From Coffea arabica (taxonomy: Eukaryota > Streptophyta > Magnoliopsida > Gentianales > Rubiaceae), in NCBI RefSeq assembly GCF_036785885.1, contig NC_092312.1, forward strand, positions 10,558,001-10,622,000: a DNA stretch of 64,000 nucleotides, given 5' to 3'. The position numbers were made by a program, and so were the translations under genes. Positions 47,853 through 57,736 of this stretch are shown piece by piece; position 1 is the first letter of the stretch; every line of letters begins with the position of its first letter. Under the pieces are notes generated by a model. The model was not told where the DNA came from. It ran no database searches and saw only the letters and a program-made list of their open reading frames with translations.

Positions 47853-50416
47853 ATGGAGCTCCCAAACTTTGATTATTGGAAGCAGCTGTGGGATAAATGG
47901 GAACTTCGGGCATTTATCGTTATAAGCCTCTCCCTTCAGACCTTCTTGATTCTATTTGCCCCTCTGAGGAAGCGGGCATCAACAGGTTTCTTAATAATGG
48001 CAGTATGGTCAGCCTACTTGCTGGCAGATTCTGCAGCTATTTTTGCAGTAGGACTCATCTCCAACAGTCAAGGCAACTCAAGACCTCATAAGGATCGCGA
48101 TGACGATGCAGATCTATTAGCATTTTGGGCTCCCTTTCTTCTCGTGCATCTTGGTGGCCCTGATACCATCACAGCTTTTGCACTGGAGGATAATGAGCTC
48201 TGGCTTAGGCACTTGCTTGGACTCGTATTCCAGTCCGCAGCAGCCTTTTATATCTTCTTCAAGTCACTTGAAAACATGCTATGGATCCCAACCGTCCTCA
48301 TGTTCGTTGCAGGCATCATCAAGTATTCTGAGCGAACGCGTTCGTTGTATCTTGCAAGCTTGGGTAGATTCAAAGACTCCATGCTTACAGAACCTGACCC
48401 GGGTCCTGACTATGCTAAGCTCATGGATGAATACTATTCAAAGAAAGAAGCAAAACTTCCAACTCGAATTCAGATGATTGGGGAATCTGGTAGAGGAAAC
48501 AAAGCTTCAAGAGTGAAGGAAGGACCGTTGACAGACCTGGATGTGGTTCTCTATGCTCATCAATTCTTCCGAACCTTCAGAGGCCTATTTGTGGACCTCA
48601 TATTCAGCTTTCGCGAGCGTAATCAAAGCCGGGATTTCTTCCTCAAGAGAACAGCGGACGATGCTTTCAGAGTATTAGAGGTCGAACTCAATTTCTACTA
48701 TGACGTCTTCTTCACAAAGGTGAGTGTGATGTACACTAACCTGGGATGTATTGGCCGGTTTGTTTCTGTTGTCTGCACTGTTGTTGCTCTTGGTCTGTTC
48801 TACTCAGAAAGAAAGAAGAGAAAATTCAATGGCTTCGACGTTGGAATTACCTACACCTTGCTTTATGGTGCGATTGCCTTGGATGTCATAGCTATCATTA
48901 TGCTCATTTTCTCTGATTCGGCCGTGGTTAAAAAGAATGAATTTCGACGTCGACTAGCATTTAAGAAGCAGAATGGAACTACTCAAGCAGCTTCCCAACA
49001 AAGTGCTGCTGCTGGCGGAGCATCAACACGATCTCCCTTTCGAAATTTTTTTAGGCGGCTTTGGCATGTCTTCAGCAGGAGGTGGTCAGAAACTGTTTCG
49101 ACTTACAACTTAATAAGCTACTGCCTTCATCCTCGCCTAGAAGTGAAGGAAAAGTTCATTGGATATATTGGACTGGCCAACATTTTGAACCAAATGAAAT
49201 ATGTTAAGACGGTGCCCTTTTCCACGGAATTAAGGGATCTCATCTTCAGAGAGCTTAAGAAAAAATCAGATATGGCTGACGATTTAGATACTGCTAAGGA
49301 CATAAGTTCAGCCAGAGGTGACTGGATTCTACGACTAGAAGGTTTTGGTGAGTTGCTGCCTTACATTTCCCAAATGGACTACGATCAAAGCCTTCTCTTG
49401 TGGCATATTGCCACTGAACTCTGTTACAGTGATGAAGCAAAAGGTAAAGTCAGGGATAATCTATACTTACACTATATATGAAAGTGCGATAGATGATTTA
49501 CGAGCAAGTGTTTCTTACTTTTTTTATTTGCCTATTTTACTCATGAGTTTACAACTTAGAAGTTTAAAATGTTGGACAGAGATGTCATGATACTGTCGAG
49601 ATGAACAAATTCTGTTTTGTTTGTTTGACAGCCTCGAGTCCTAACAAGGACCGCGATTTCTCCAAGCTCCTTTCAGATTATATGCTATACCTTCTTGTCA
49701 TGCAGCCTACAATGATGTCTGCAGTTACAGGAATCGGGCAAATAAGATTTCGCGATACATGTGCAGAAGTTAAAAAGTTTCGAGGAAAATTAAAAAAAAA
49801 GAAAGAAGAGCCTAATGTCATTCAAGTCATCTGTTACGTGATTCATAGCCTCTTCAAATACTTTTTCCTCTGTTTATATTGGTTCATCCTGTGTTTAGTC
49901 TTCATTATCACCTCTCCCTTGTTGATTATCCTGGAGATTAGCAAGTCCCTCTTCGGATGGGAAGCGCTAGATGTGATTCTGGGCAATGCCAACAAGTGTC
50001 ATCAATCCATTTTGGCAATCTTTGGCAAAGGGGAATTGGCAAAGACGGAAGACGATCATGCAAAAGTATGTAAAGAAATTCTTGACGTGAAAACTGAAGT
50101 TAAACCAGTTGCTATCAAAGGAGACAGGAGCAAGTCAGTTCTGTTCGATGGTTGCATTTTGGCCAAAAAGCTTAGGGGCTTGAAAACATCAGATGAGGGA
50201 ATAGAAGTAGATAAATGGGAGATAATGAGCAAAGTGTGGGTGGAACTGCTATCCTATGCTGCCATTCATTGCAGAGCAAGCGCTCATGCACAACAACTTA
50301 GCAAAGGGGGAGAGCTCATCACTTTTGTGTGGCTGTTGATGGCTCACTTTGGCTTGGGAGATCAATTTCAGATAAGTGAAGGACATGCCAGGGCTAAACT
50401 GATTGTGGGGAAGTAG
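47853..50416 (+). CDS. DUF4220/DUF594 multi-pass membrane protein
   Basis: A predicted membrane protein of 791 residues, of unknown biochemical function. Exons 47853-49443 and 49632-50416 join in phase 1 ([22 protein letters not shown]). Hydrophobic segments lie at about residues 20-38, 45-68, 118-133, 141-156, 300-318, 335-355 and 604-632. The DUF4220 region carries the family's [33 protein letters not shown] block. The C-terminal DUF594 block is [43 protein letters not shown] (about 727-783). Full length for the family. In Arabidopsis, DUF594 genes (At5g45460-80, At5g45530-40 from memory) sit among NB-only and LRR-only genes, as here. It is head-to-head with the NB-half gene. Confidence 0.93.
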
Positions 50417-51605
50417 CTCAAATGCTCAATATGCACTCTACTCTCCACTCTCTAGTCTGTCCAGTTAATACTACTTTGTTTTGATTTGCACGTTCGTTAT
50501 CTGTTGTACTGCCTTTTTTTTTTTTTTTTTTTTTTGAAGTTGCTGCAATAAGTTTTAAGTTTGCTAAATCTTTCCTCAAAGAAGAAATGCATAAGTTGTT
50601 CTTGAACTTTGCTCTTACAAATTTCGTTTAGCACCTGATCAATGAATAGAAATTCGAGTCTCAAATCCTAAGCTCGACCATGGCAGAAGAACAAAGGGAA
50701 AATTGACAATCTTTTACCTACAAAATCTTGCTGCCATTCATTGCAATCAGATGGTGAATATCTTAACTACAAGCCCGAGGTTTATTATGGAGAACCAAAG
50801 ACTATCCCTGGGCTATGTTCAACCAATCCAGGAGCCCAAAAAATGAGATGGATCCCTCTGTCAATGATAAGGCTTTTCCGTAATATTATTCTATAATATG
50901 GGATGGGCAGCATGCTCAATTATAATGGAAAAAGGCCTTCTCTTTCACACTTGAGCGACTCATTTTTTTAGCGCGTGGATGATTTGCGTTCAGATGTTGG
51001 CCCTTCCGGACCGTCCGGATACAGTTACTTAAATCTTTGTTCGCGGCTGCTATTTTTGGCTTTTTCTTCTTTAACTATATATTTTTGGTGCTTCTCAAAG
51101 TACATTAATAAGTAGTATGTAATGGTGGCCTTTGACTTGCTCTTATGACTGAAAAGGAAAAAAATTCTCACTCAGCAGTGAAAACCAATTTCACGTGCCT
51201 CTTCTTTCATCTTTTCCTACTGTCTTTCTTGCTTCTTCCTTTTATTTTTGAGACGAAATTCTACGTATTGCCTCTATCTTTCTTTTTTTCCGGAGAACAT
51301 TCTCTCTTGCTTCCTTTTCATATTTGTTAGGGATTTTTTTTTTTGGGTAATTGAATATGCATCAATATAAGAGAGAGAGAGAGAGAATGCATCAATCTAA
51401 TAGTTAGGTGTAAGCAAGTCGAACTCAATCAAATAATTCACAAGTTTGTTCAATCAAAATTTGAGCTTGAAATCAAGCACTTCAATTCTAGTATGTAAAA
51501 TTTGAAAGTTGATTGAACTTAATCAAACTCAATCAAGCTTCACATATATATGCCTTTTTTTATTTCTTAGTATAAAAGGTTTATTTTGTTCCTTGTTTAA
51601 CATTA
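50417..51605. other. DUF4220 3' flank and old repeat DNA
   Basis: A T run (about 50513-50536) follows the stop codon. From about 51.41 kb the sequence is full of short CAAGTCGAACTCAATCAA-type phrases, also seen (mostly inverted) beyond the transposon at 55.09-55.26 kb; this may be an older element split by the Pack-MULE insertion. Confidence 0.4.
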
Positions 51606-51614
51606 TATAAAATA
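51606..51614. repeat. Left 9-bp target site duplication of the Pack-MULE
   Basis: TATAAAATA, repeated exactly at 55063-55071. Confidence 0.85.
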
Positions 51615-51806
51615 GAATAAATTGTGCGAAATGCCACTAAACTGTTGCGAGACGCCGGTTTTGATCACAAATTTTTTTATTTATAAAAATGTCATTAAAC
51701 TAGTAAATCTGTATCGTATTAATTATTTTGTATATTTATGCCGTTAGGAGAGACGAAAAATCATTTTTTTGAGAGGCAATTTCGTCTAAACAGCTGTTAA
51801 AAAATT

Positions 51807-51966
51807 TATACCCTCGTTCTTTTTCACCCACAACCACCCATCACCTACATTGCCACCCACCGCCGTCATTTCCACCTCCACCTCCACCTCCACTCTCCTT
51901 CCTCTCCCTTTTTTCTTTCTTCTTCCTCCTCCTCCCTCTTCCTTCCCTCCCCTCCTATCTCTTCCC
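51807..51966. repeat. Left inner inverted repeat of the Pack-MULE
   Basis: Begins TATACCCTCGTTCTTTTTCA and runs on as CCACC/CTTCC-rich sequence; its inverse is at about 54175-54325 (GGGTGAAGAAGAATGAGGGT at that end). It is continuous with the outer repeat on the left, but on the right a 560-bp stretch separates the two, so something was inserted or acquired there. Confidence 0.75.
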
Positions 51967-52042
51967 CTACGCCCTGCCTTCTCGATGACTTCCCGAGAGT
52001 TTAATTTGGTCTAACCGTCGAATCCATCTTTGTTTGGGGCAG

Positions 52043-52286
52043 TTGTACTTGGCAAGTCAAGAGAAATTTCACAAGGAGGTTGATAAGCACTATTGGAAAG
52101 CCATAGGAGAATTGATTCCGCATGAGGTCCCGAATATTGAGAAAAGGAGAGGGAAGAAGGAACAAGAAAAGAAGCCATCAATCACCGTCATCCAAGGACC
52201 CAAACCTGGCAAACCCACCGATCTTTCAAGGATGCGCCAAATATTAGCGAAGCTCAAGCAGAATCCCCCACCTCACATGATGCCGC
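52043..52286 (+). pseudogene. Clathrin light chain fragment, internal part
   Basis: After an acceptor-like TTTGGGGCAG the frame reads [20 protein letters not shown], then [39 protein letters not shown] and [17 protein letters not shown]. That is the conserved C-terminal half of plant clathrin light chains, which bind heavy chain in the vesicle coat. The retained intron end shows that genomic DNA, not mRNA, was captured. No start or upstream exons are present. The reading is cut by the copia-like LTR at 52287. Confidence 0.92.
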
Positions 52287-53889
52287 TGTTGGTTTTAGGG
52301 ACACTACGCAGCGGAAAAATAAAATAAAAAAAAATTTCCCTAAAACCATCCAGGAATCACCCTAGATTTTACGTATGATGTACTAAAAGTAGGGTTTTAG
52401 GATTACCTTAATCCAAGCGGCGTCTCCTTGCAGCGTTGTTTGAGGATGGTCAGCCCTTGAGCAGTCCAATCGTCCTGCCTCTACTGATATCCACGCTAGA
52501 GCAACCCTGGATCGTCTCACGAACTATGTATTGAAGAGAAAAGGTGCTAGCCTTTTTACTCTCTTCGAACGTATAATTTTCTCTCTCTATTGTATGTGAC
52601 GCTCACACACTCTTTCTGTATCTCAGCTAAACCCAAAAAAAAAAAACCATCGGAGAAAGAGAGAGATGTATCTCATATGATAGATTAATTAGTCTTCTTG
52701 TTTGATTCAAAAACAAAAACCTCAGACTTCCCATCACATAAGACTCTATCTATCATTATCTGATAGATAAGAGATAATCATTTACTCTTATCTGCTCAAA
52801 TAGGTCTGGGATTAATTTTCTTTTAAAATTAAACCCCGACATTTTACATAGTTTTAATCCAGGATTCAATCTCTATTGCGTGTGACCCAATAGGTCCCGA
52901 ATGTATTAGTAACAATTATGGTTTAATAATTAGATAAAATAAACAACTTTATTTTATCATAACTTATAATAAATAATTAACCCATAATTATAAATCACGA
53001 GCGGTGTCTAGCAACACATCGCGACTGCCCAATTATTCGGAATTAGTCAAGGGAATTTGACCTAACATTTCCGTGAAAAATTACCGTGTAATTATTATCC
53101 TTTCACCAAAGATATCCAATCAGTCAGGAATAAGGAATAAGTGCCAATTCCTTGATGACTAATTAAATTTTCCAGTTCCCGAAATTTACCCTTAATTAGG
53201 TTAAATTGAAGACATTCTTCAATTTACCTAATAGTCGACTTTAGGGTTAATTTCTCACTAGTGGCCATCCGGATATCAACTCCTTCTATCAGAGTGGTAA
53301 ATCCTATCTTGATCACCCATTTTCTTTACGTGCTTCACACTACATCCAACTTCTACACTTTAAGGTACTCACAAAGAGTAACAAGTAAATAGAGTCAAAA
53401 TGTAGCGATTCACACTCAAGATACTATGGTGATCTCAAGTCGCAGGATCACTTACACAATTTTTCACTAGAGATACACCATTGGCACTAGATAGATATCC
53501 TAACGGGATCTCTAAACGGATCACTCCAATGCATTTGTACTTTTCAAATCATCTACACATTAGCCTAAGTATCTTTATACCATAGTTGATGAGAACAACC
53601 ATTAATTACATTAATTAGAGGCTAACTGTGTACTAGTTTTACCGTACTAAAGATGTCCTATTTCATTAGTACAAAAACTAGGGAATTTTAATAATATTAC
53701 TATAAATGTGATTGATATCTCATAGTCACCAACTCTTGTGACTATCATCACATTAGTAATATTATAAGGACTTTATCGGTTGTATCTAATATTTAACAGA
53801 TAAATAAGAAGTTATTAAAATACAAAACATATAATAAAGAATGTATAAAATAAAAACAAATACATTGTTTTAGGGCATACATTCCAACA
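52287..53889 (-). mobile_element. Copia-like solo LTR
   Basis: A 1,603-bp insertion with TGTTGG...CCAACA ends and a 5-bp target duplication GCCGC (52282-52286 and 53890-53894). There is no internal coding region and no second LTR. On the minus strand it begins TGTTGGAATGTATGCCCTAA, wording I associate with long plant Ty1/copia LTRs, so that orientation is inferred. It is the remnant left after LTR-LTR recombination of a full element and is younger than the Pack-MULE that it entered. Absolute age cannot be judged from a single LTR. Confidence 0.82.
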
Positions 53890-54112
53890 GCCGCCTCCGC
53901 CTGCTCCTTCCAAGGATGATAAAGATGGGAAGGACCCATAGGATGGGAAAAATGCAAAGGCCAACACTGGAAAAGACGCTGAAGCTAGTGCCAAGGGATC
54001 TGCAGTCGGTGAGGCAGCTGCCGCCCCCACTAAAGAACCAATTGCTAATGGCTCTGCTCCCGCATCTGCTGAAGAGACTGAAGCCGTGGCCAGTGAGCAG
54101 CCTGCTAATTAA
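53890..54112 (+). pseudogene. Clathrin light chain fragment, C-terminal tail
   Basis: Reads PPPPAPSKDDKDGKDP, a TAG (53939-53941), then DGKNAKANTGKDAEASAKGS, AVGEAAAAPTKEPIANGS and a stop at 54110-54112, followed by 3' untranslated-type sequence and a run of C. This is the Lys/Asp- then Ala-rich tail of plant clathrin light chains. The internal TAG shows that the copy is not under coding constraint. Confidence 0.88.
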
Positions 54113-54174
54113 ATTTCAATGGTAGTTAGTCTTGATAGCCCCCCCCCCCCCGCGACATCCTTTTTTGTGATGGG

Positions 54175-54325
54175 TGGTTGAGGAAGAGAGAGGAGGGGGG
54201 AAGGAAGAGGGAGGAGGAGGAAGAAGAAAGAAAAAGGGAGAGGAAGGAGAGTGGAGATGGAGGTGATGGCGGTGGGTGGCAATGTAGGTGATGGGTGGTT
54301 GTGGGTGAAGAAGAATGAGGGTATA
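54175..54325. repeat. Right inner inverted repeat of the Pack-MULE
   Basis: Inverse of 51807-51966, GGA/GGTGG-rich, ending GAATGAGGGTATA. Confidence 0.75.
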
Positions 54326-54558
54326 CTAAGAACACTGGTACATGGGAACTGGGATGCATGAACCTCTCACGGCGGCGGTTTGAATGAGGGGGAAGACGAC
54401 TTCAAAAATGTTGAAACCCATTTCTTTTCTGTAGTTAGCATTTAGCAAAGCTGTAGTATTAGTGCTCTTCTTTCTTTCTTGGAGGCTTCTGATTCCTTTG
54501 ACCGGTGAAATGGCAATGGTATTGGTGGGTGCAGCGGCGTCCCGCTGTGGGGTGGGGT
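54326..54558. other. Unidentified segment inside the Pack-MULE right arm
   Basis: With 54788-54881 this makes about 330 bp that have no counterpart in the left arm. Base composition is more gene-like than the flanks (CGGCGGCGG, GACCGGTGAAATGG), so it could be a second captured host fragment. I recognise no protein in either strand. Confidence 0.45.
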
Positions 54559-54567
54559 CTGAATTTC

Positions 54568-54778
54568 CACTTGGGATCCTCGGTGACATATTTTCTATGC
54601 CAACTCAATGCCACCAATAATGTTGCGTCAAGTGTCATGTTATTATTTACACTTTAATTTTTTAATAATTCAACTTGACTTGATTTAACACAAGTGTAAA
54701 TAATAACATGACACTTGGCGCAACACTATTGGTGGCATTGGATTGACATAGAAAACATGTCACCGAGGATCCCAAGTG
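54568..54778. mobile_element. Fold-back MULE-type MITE, 211 bp
   Basis: Almost the whole element is an inverted repeat: the left arm begins CACTTGGGATCCTCGGTGAC and the right arm ends GTCACCGAGGATCCCAAGTG, around an AT-rich centre (TTTAATTTTTTAATAATTC). A perfect 9-bp duplication CTGAATTTC (54559-54567 and 54779-54787) points to a Mutator transposase. A single-arm relative is at 6134-6199. Confidence 0.93.
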
Positions 54779-55062
54779 CTGAATTTCAGGTAAAACCTTG
54801 ACTTTCTCTTTGGCCTTTTGAACTTTCAACTGCTATAATAACATGAGAATCAATTTACATGCTGGAGAGCTCAGGGAAAAGGCTGTACTGACGAAATTGC
54901 CCTTCAAAAAATCAATTTCCGCCTCTGCTAACGGCATTAGTACACGGAGTGATCAAAATGGTACAGATTTATTAGTTCAATGATATTTTTGGCTAATAAA
55001 AAAGTTTAGTGATCAGAACCGACACCTCGCAATAGTTTAGTGACAATTCGCGTAATTTGCTC

Positions 55063-55071
55063 TATAAAATA
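55063..55071. repeat. Right 9-bp target site duplication of the Pack-MULE
   Basis: TATAAAATA, identical to 51606-51614. Confidence 0.85.
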
Positions 55072-55530
55072 TAAATATAAATTTTTTTAACCCCAACGAG
55101 GCTCGATTAAACTCGATCTATATGAGTTTGAGTTCTAGTAAAATAAAATAAAATCGTACTGGAATTCGAGGTCAATGAATTGGAATTCAAGTTTTTTAAC
55201 TCGAGTTGAAGTCAAGCAATGCACTAATTGAACTCAAGTTGACTTGACTCGATTGCGGTCTTGGTCAAGAAGCAAAATAGCAATTTATATAGGAACTACA
55301 TTATCTTTTGTCCATTCTTGTTGACAGAAACAGGTTGTGACAAAAAAACCTTAAAACCGGAAAACACGGAGTACTGGTCGAAACTGAATTAATTGTTGCT
55401 CTTATTTCAACTTCAATGTACTCTATTTCCCACATTGAATGTCTCTTGCCTTCATGCATAAAAAACCAAACATTACTGACTAAAAACCTCATTTGATTGT
55501 GATTACTGATTATGGATCATCCAACCTTAC
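55072..55530. other. CYCD6 3' flank and old repeat DNA
   Basis: To about 55.26 kb it holds AACTCGAGTTGAAGTCAAG-type phrases that mirror the DNA left of the Pack-MULE. The rest is the presumed 3' untranslated region of the minus-strand cyclin. Confidence 0.4.
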
Positions 55531-56541
55531 TTAGCAAGGCTGAAATTGTGAAATCTGGACTGCCTGGTCATCGCAAAAACCATTCAATCTCCGCCGCTTG
55601 ATCTTGTCTTTAGCAGTCGCCTCCTCGGTCTCAGAACTTGTAAATTGGCGAAGGATGCTACCTGGCGTCGAGGTACAAATTGATACCGCACCGGACGCTT
55701 TAAGAGAGTTATCCATTACCATTTCTCGCATTGCGTTCAAGCACTGCAGCAACTTTTCCTATTAAAATAAAATCAACAACGACTTCCGTCAATTCAAATA
55801 ACAATCATCACATTATCCCAAACTTTAATACGAAGAAATATGCATCCCATTTTCTAAAATTCTTTTTCGTTACAAAGAATTAAAAAAAAAATGGAAACAA
55901 ATACGCTGTTATATCACAAAAAGTTATTTTGTATCCAAACACACTGTTAAATTTTCATCCAACGTACTTTGGTTATTCTTACTTTTTCAACGTGTTCACA
56001 GGACAAAATTGCATCCCGCAATGAAGGAAACTCCATTGGAATTAAGTCGAGAGTAGCACAGAGAAGAGCCGAGGCAGAAATTAATGACGGTTTGTACTCC
56101 AAAAGCTTCATTTCTGCAAATGGATGAATTAATCAGTCGACCGTGGTGTTTTTTTTTTTTTTTTTGTCTGATACTAATAATGTATTAATTATTGAGATGG
56201 ATTAATTCTATTAATATTACCGTAATGCGTGTCTAAGATGATATCGAAGGCTCGAAACTTGAGAGGTCGAGTCAATGAAGAATCTTGGATTTTGAAGAGA
56301 GAAATGAAAAAATTGAGAAACGAAAATGGGGTAATGGATCTCATTCGCCAGCCGAGAGTGGTGAGGATAAGCGCTTCCATTCGATGAACCCATCGTGGAT
56401 GAAATGCAAAGCCTTCTTCCCTCTGTTTCATTCAATTTGTGTCAATAATATGTTGGCATTTCAATCATCTGCTCATTCATAAACAAGTCCAGTGACAAAT
56501 TTGAACTGATCAGTTTTATGATTCCTAGTTTTGTATAACAG

Positions 56542-56572
<31 letters not shown>

Positions 56573-57545
56573 GTGTATATAGTAAGTACCTGTACATGTG
56601 TTCTAATCTAATCTAAGTGTGTGAGTGTGTGTGAGTTTCTTCCGTTTCGGAAAAAAAAAAAAAAAAAAAGGTACCTGTACATGGGAGAGCGAAATTGATA
56701 TATCAGTGTTCCTCATCTTTGCCGCAAGTGAAAGGCTACTTATTGCTAAAATTCCAACAATCCACCTCTTTTGTTCCTGCAGTGGCATCTGACATTATGT
56801 TTTACCGTCTTGGTGCTATAATTAATTAAGACACAATTAAACATGCATGTACATGCACTTGATTTTATATTCTAATTTATTAATAAAATAAAATCTTGAA
56901 TTTATTAATAACAGCTTTAATCGATTTTGATTGTTCTTTACAGGGTCACTTCCCATAATCAGGTTTTTGCAAACTGCACAGCAAACAAGGACAGACAACA
57001 CCTACCAATAAATTGCGTAAGAGCCCAGAGGTCCGGACCAGCGATAGATAGCATTCATATTAGTTAATGCCAGGGATAGAGTATGATCCAGTTCCACCTC
57101 CCGCATCCATTACAAAAATGAATTTAAAAAAAGAAAAGGTATAGAAATATTACCCGGATATTCGTTTTGCTGATGAAGCGATCCATGTAATTAACAGCCA
57201 GGTAAGTTGTGAAGGGATTAAGCTCGTAACAATGCTTCGCCTGAAATGTTCATGATTCAAGTTCTTTTTGTTTTTAAAAAAAAAAAATTAATTGTTATAA
57301 AGAAACCGAATGAACCATTTGGGATTGGAGTAATTTTATCCAGACAAATGGAAGTAGTAAGAGTTTACGTGGGAGATGAGAGAGAACGCTTCGCGGCGGA
57401 CGGAGAAGACATGGTGGTCGTCGGAGCTGTTGAAGGGGAGGAAGATGGACTGCGAGGGCATGTGGTCTATTTCTTGGGCGAAGAGAGCTGGAAGGGCTTC
57501 TTCTTCCGATGAAGCCATTAGAGGATATTCCAAATCAAGTTCCAT
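55531..57545 (-). CDS. CYCD6: D-type cyclin, CYCD6;1-like
   Basis: A predicted regulatory subunit of cyclin-dependent kinase of 312 residues. Arabidopsis CYCD6;1 drives formative root divisions under SHR/SCR. Six exons on the minus strand (57545-57369, 57240-57154, 56788-56675, 56422-56221, 56113-55983, 55758-55531) all join in phase. Recognised blocks are DHMPSQ, FSVRREAFSLISH, the cyclin-box YLAVNYMDRFIS, SSLSLAAKMRNTDIS, LGWRMRSITPFSFLNFFISLF and the C-terminal cyclin fold YKPSLISASALLCATLDL. The C-terminus has a basic KIKRRRL, a possible nuclear signal. No LxCxE Rb-binding motif is seen near the N-terminus, as in CYCD6;1 (302 residues). The start MELDLEYPL aligns with MEFHLEHPL; an in-frame ATG at 57593 would add 16 residues. 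Confidence 0.92.
56541..56582. repeat. (TA)n-rich microsatellite in a CYCD6 intron
   Basis: Alternating TA with a few interruptions, in the intron between the third and fourth cyclin exons. A poly-A run at about 56651-56669 follows. Confidence 0.85.
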
Positions 57546-57728
57546 TAATTCTTGTTCACTAGAATAAAGGCAGTTAGAACTTTGCTGTAACAAAGGAGCT
57601 TCAAAGAGATAAAGCGAAAGTGAGAGTCATTCTCAGGTAGCGTAATCTATTGCTTTTGTCTCAGTTTCACTTTCAGACGTGAGCGAGAGAGGTTGCTAGG
57701 TAGCAGTCTCTAGCTTCTTACGATACGA

Positions 57729-57736
57729 TATTTATA
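57729..57736 (-). promoter_or_regulatory. TATA box of the CYCD6 gene
   Basis: On the minus strand TATAAATA lies about 185 bases upstream of the cyclin start codon, which would give a leader of about 150 bases. The sequence is a consensus plant TATA box, and no competing one lies nearer. Confidence 0.55.

Larger units (their letters stand above)
51615..55062. mobile_element. Pack-MULE-like transposon carrying clathrin light chain sequence
   Basis: The terminal inverted repeats of about 181 bp (51615-51795 and 54882-55062) begin GAATAAATTGTGCGAAATG and GAGCAAATTACGCGAATTG and are roughly three-quarters identical. They are flanked by a perfect 9-bp duplication, as for Mutator. A second, inner inverted pair of pyrimidine/purine-rich sequence lies at about 51807-51966 and 54175-54325. 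Inside is host gene sequence: the 3' part of a clathrin light chain gene. No transposase was seen. Without the nested copia-like LTR (52287-53889) and fold-back (54568-54778), the element would be about 1.6 kb. It lies between the DUF4220 gene and the CYCD6 gene, about 470 bp past the CYCD6 stop codon. Confidence 0.88.

Noticed and set aside
52287-53889. The insertion as a complete short LTR element (TRIM) instead of a solo LTR
   Set aside because: The two ends share no direct repeat of LTR length; only the short TGTTGG/CCAACA inverse and the 5-bp duplication are present.
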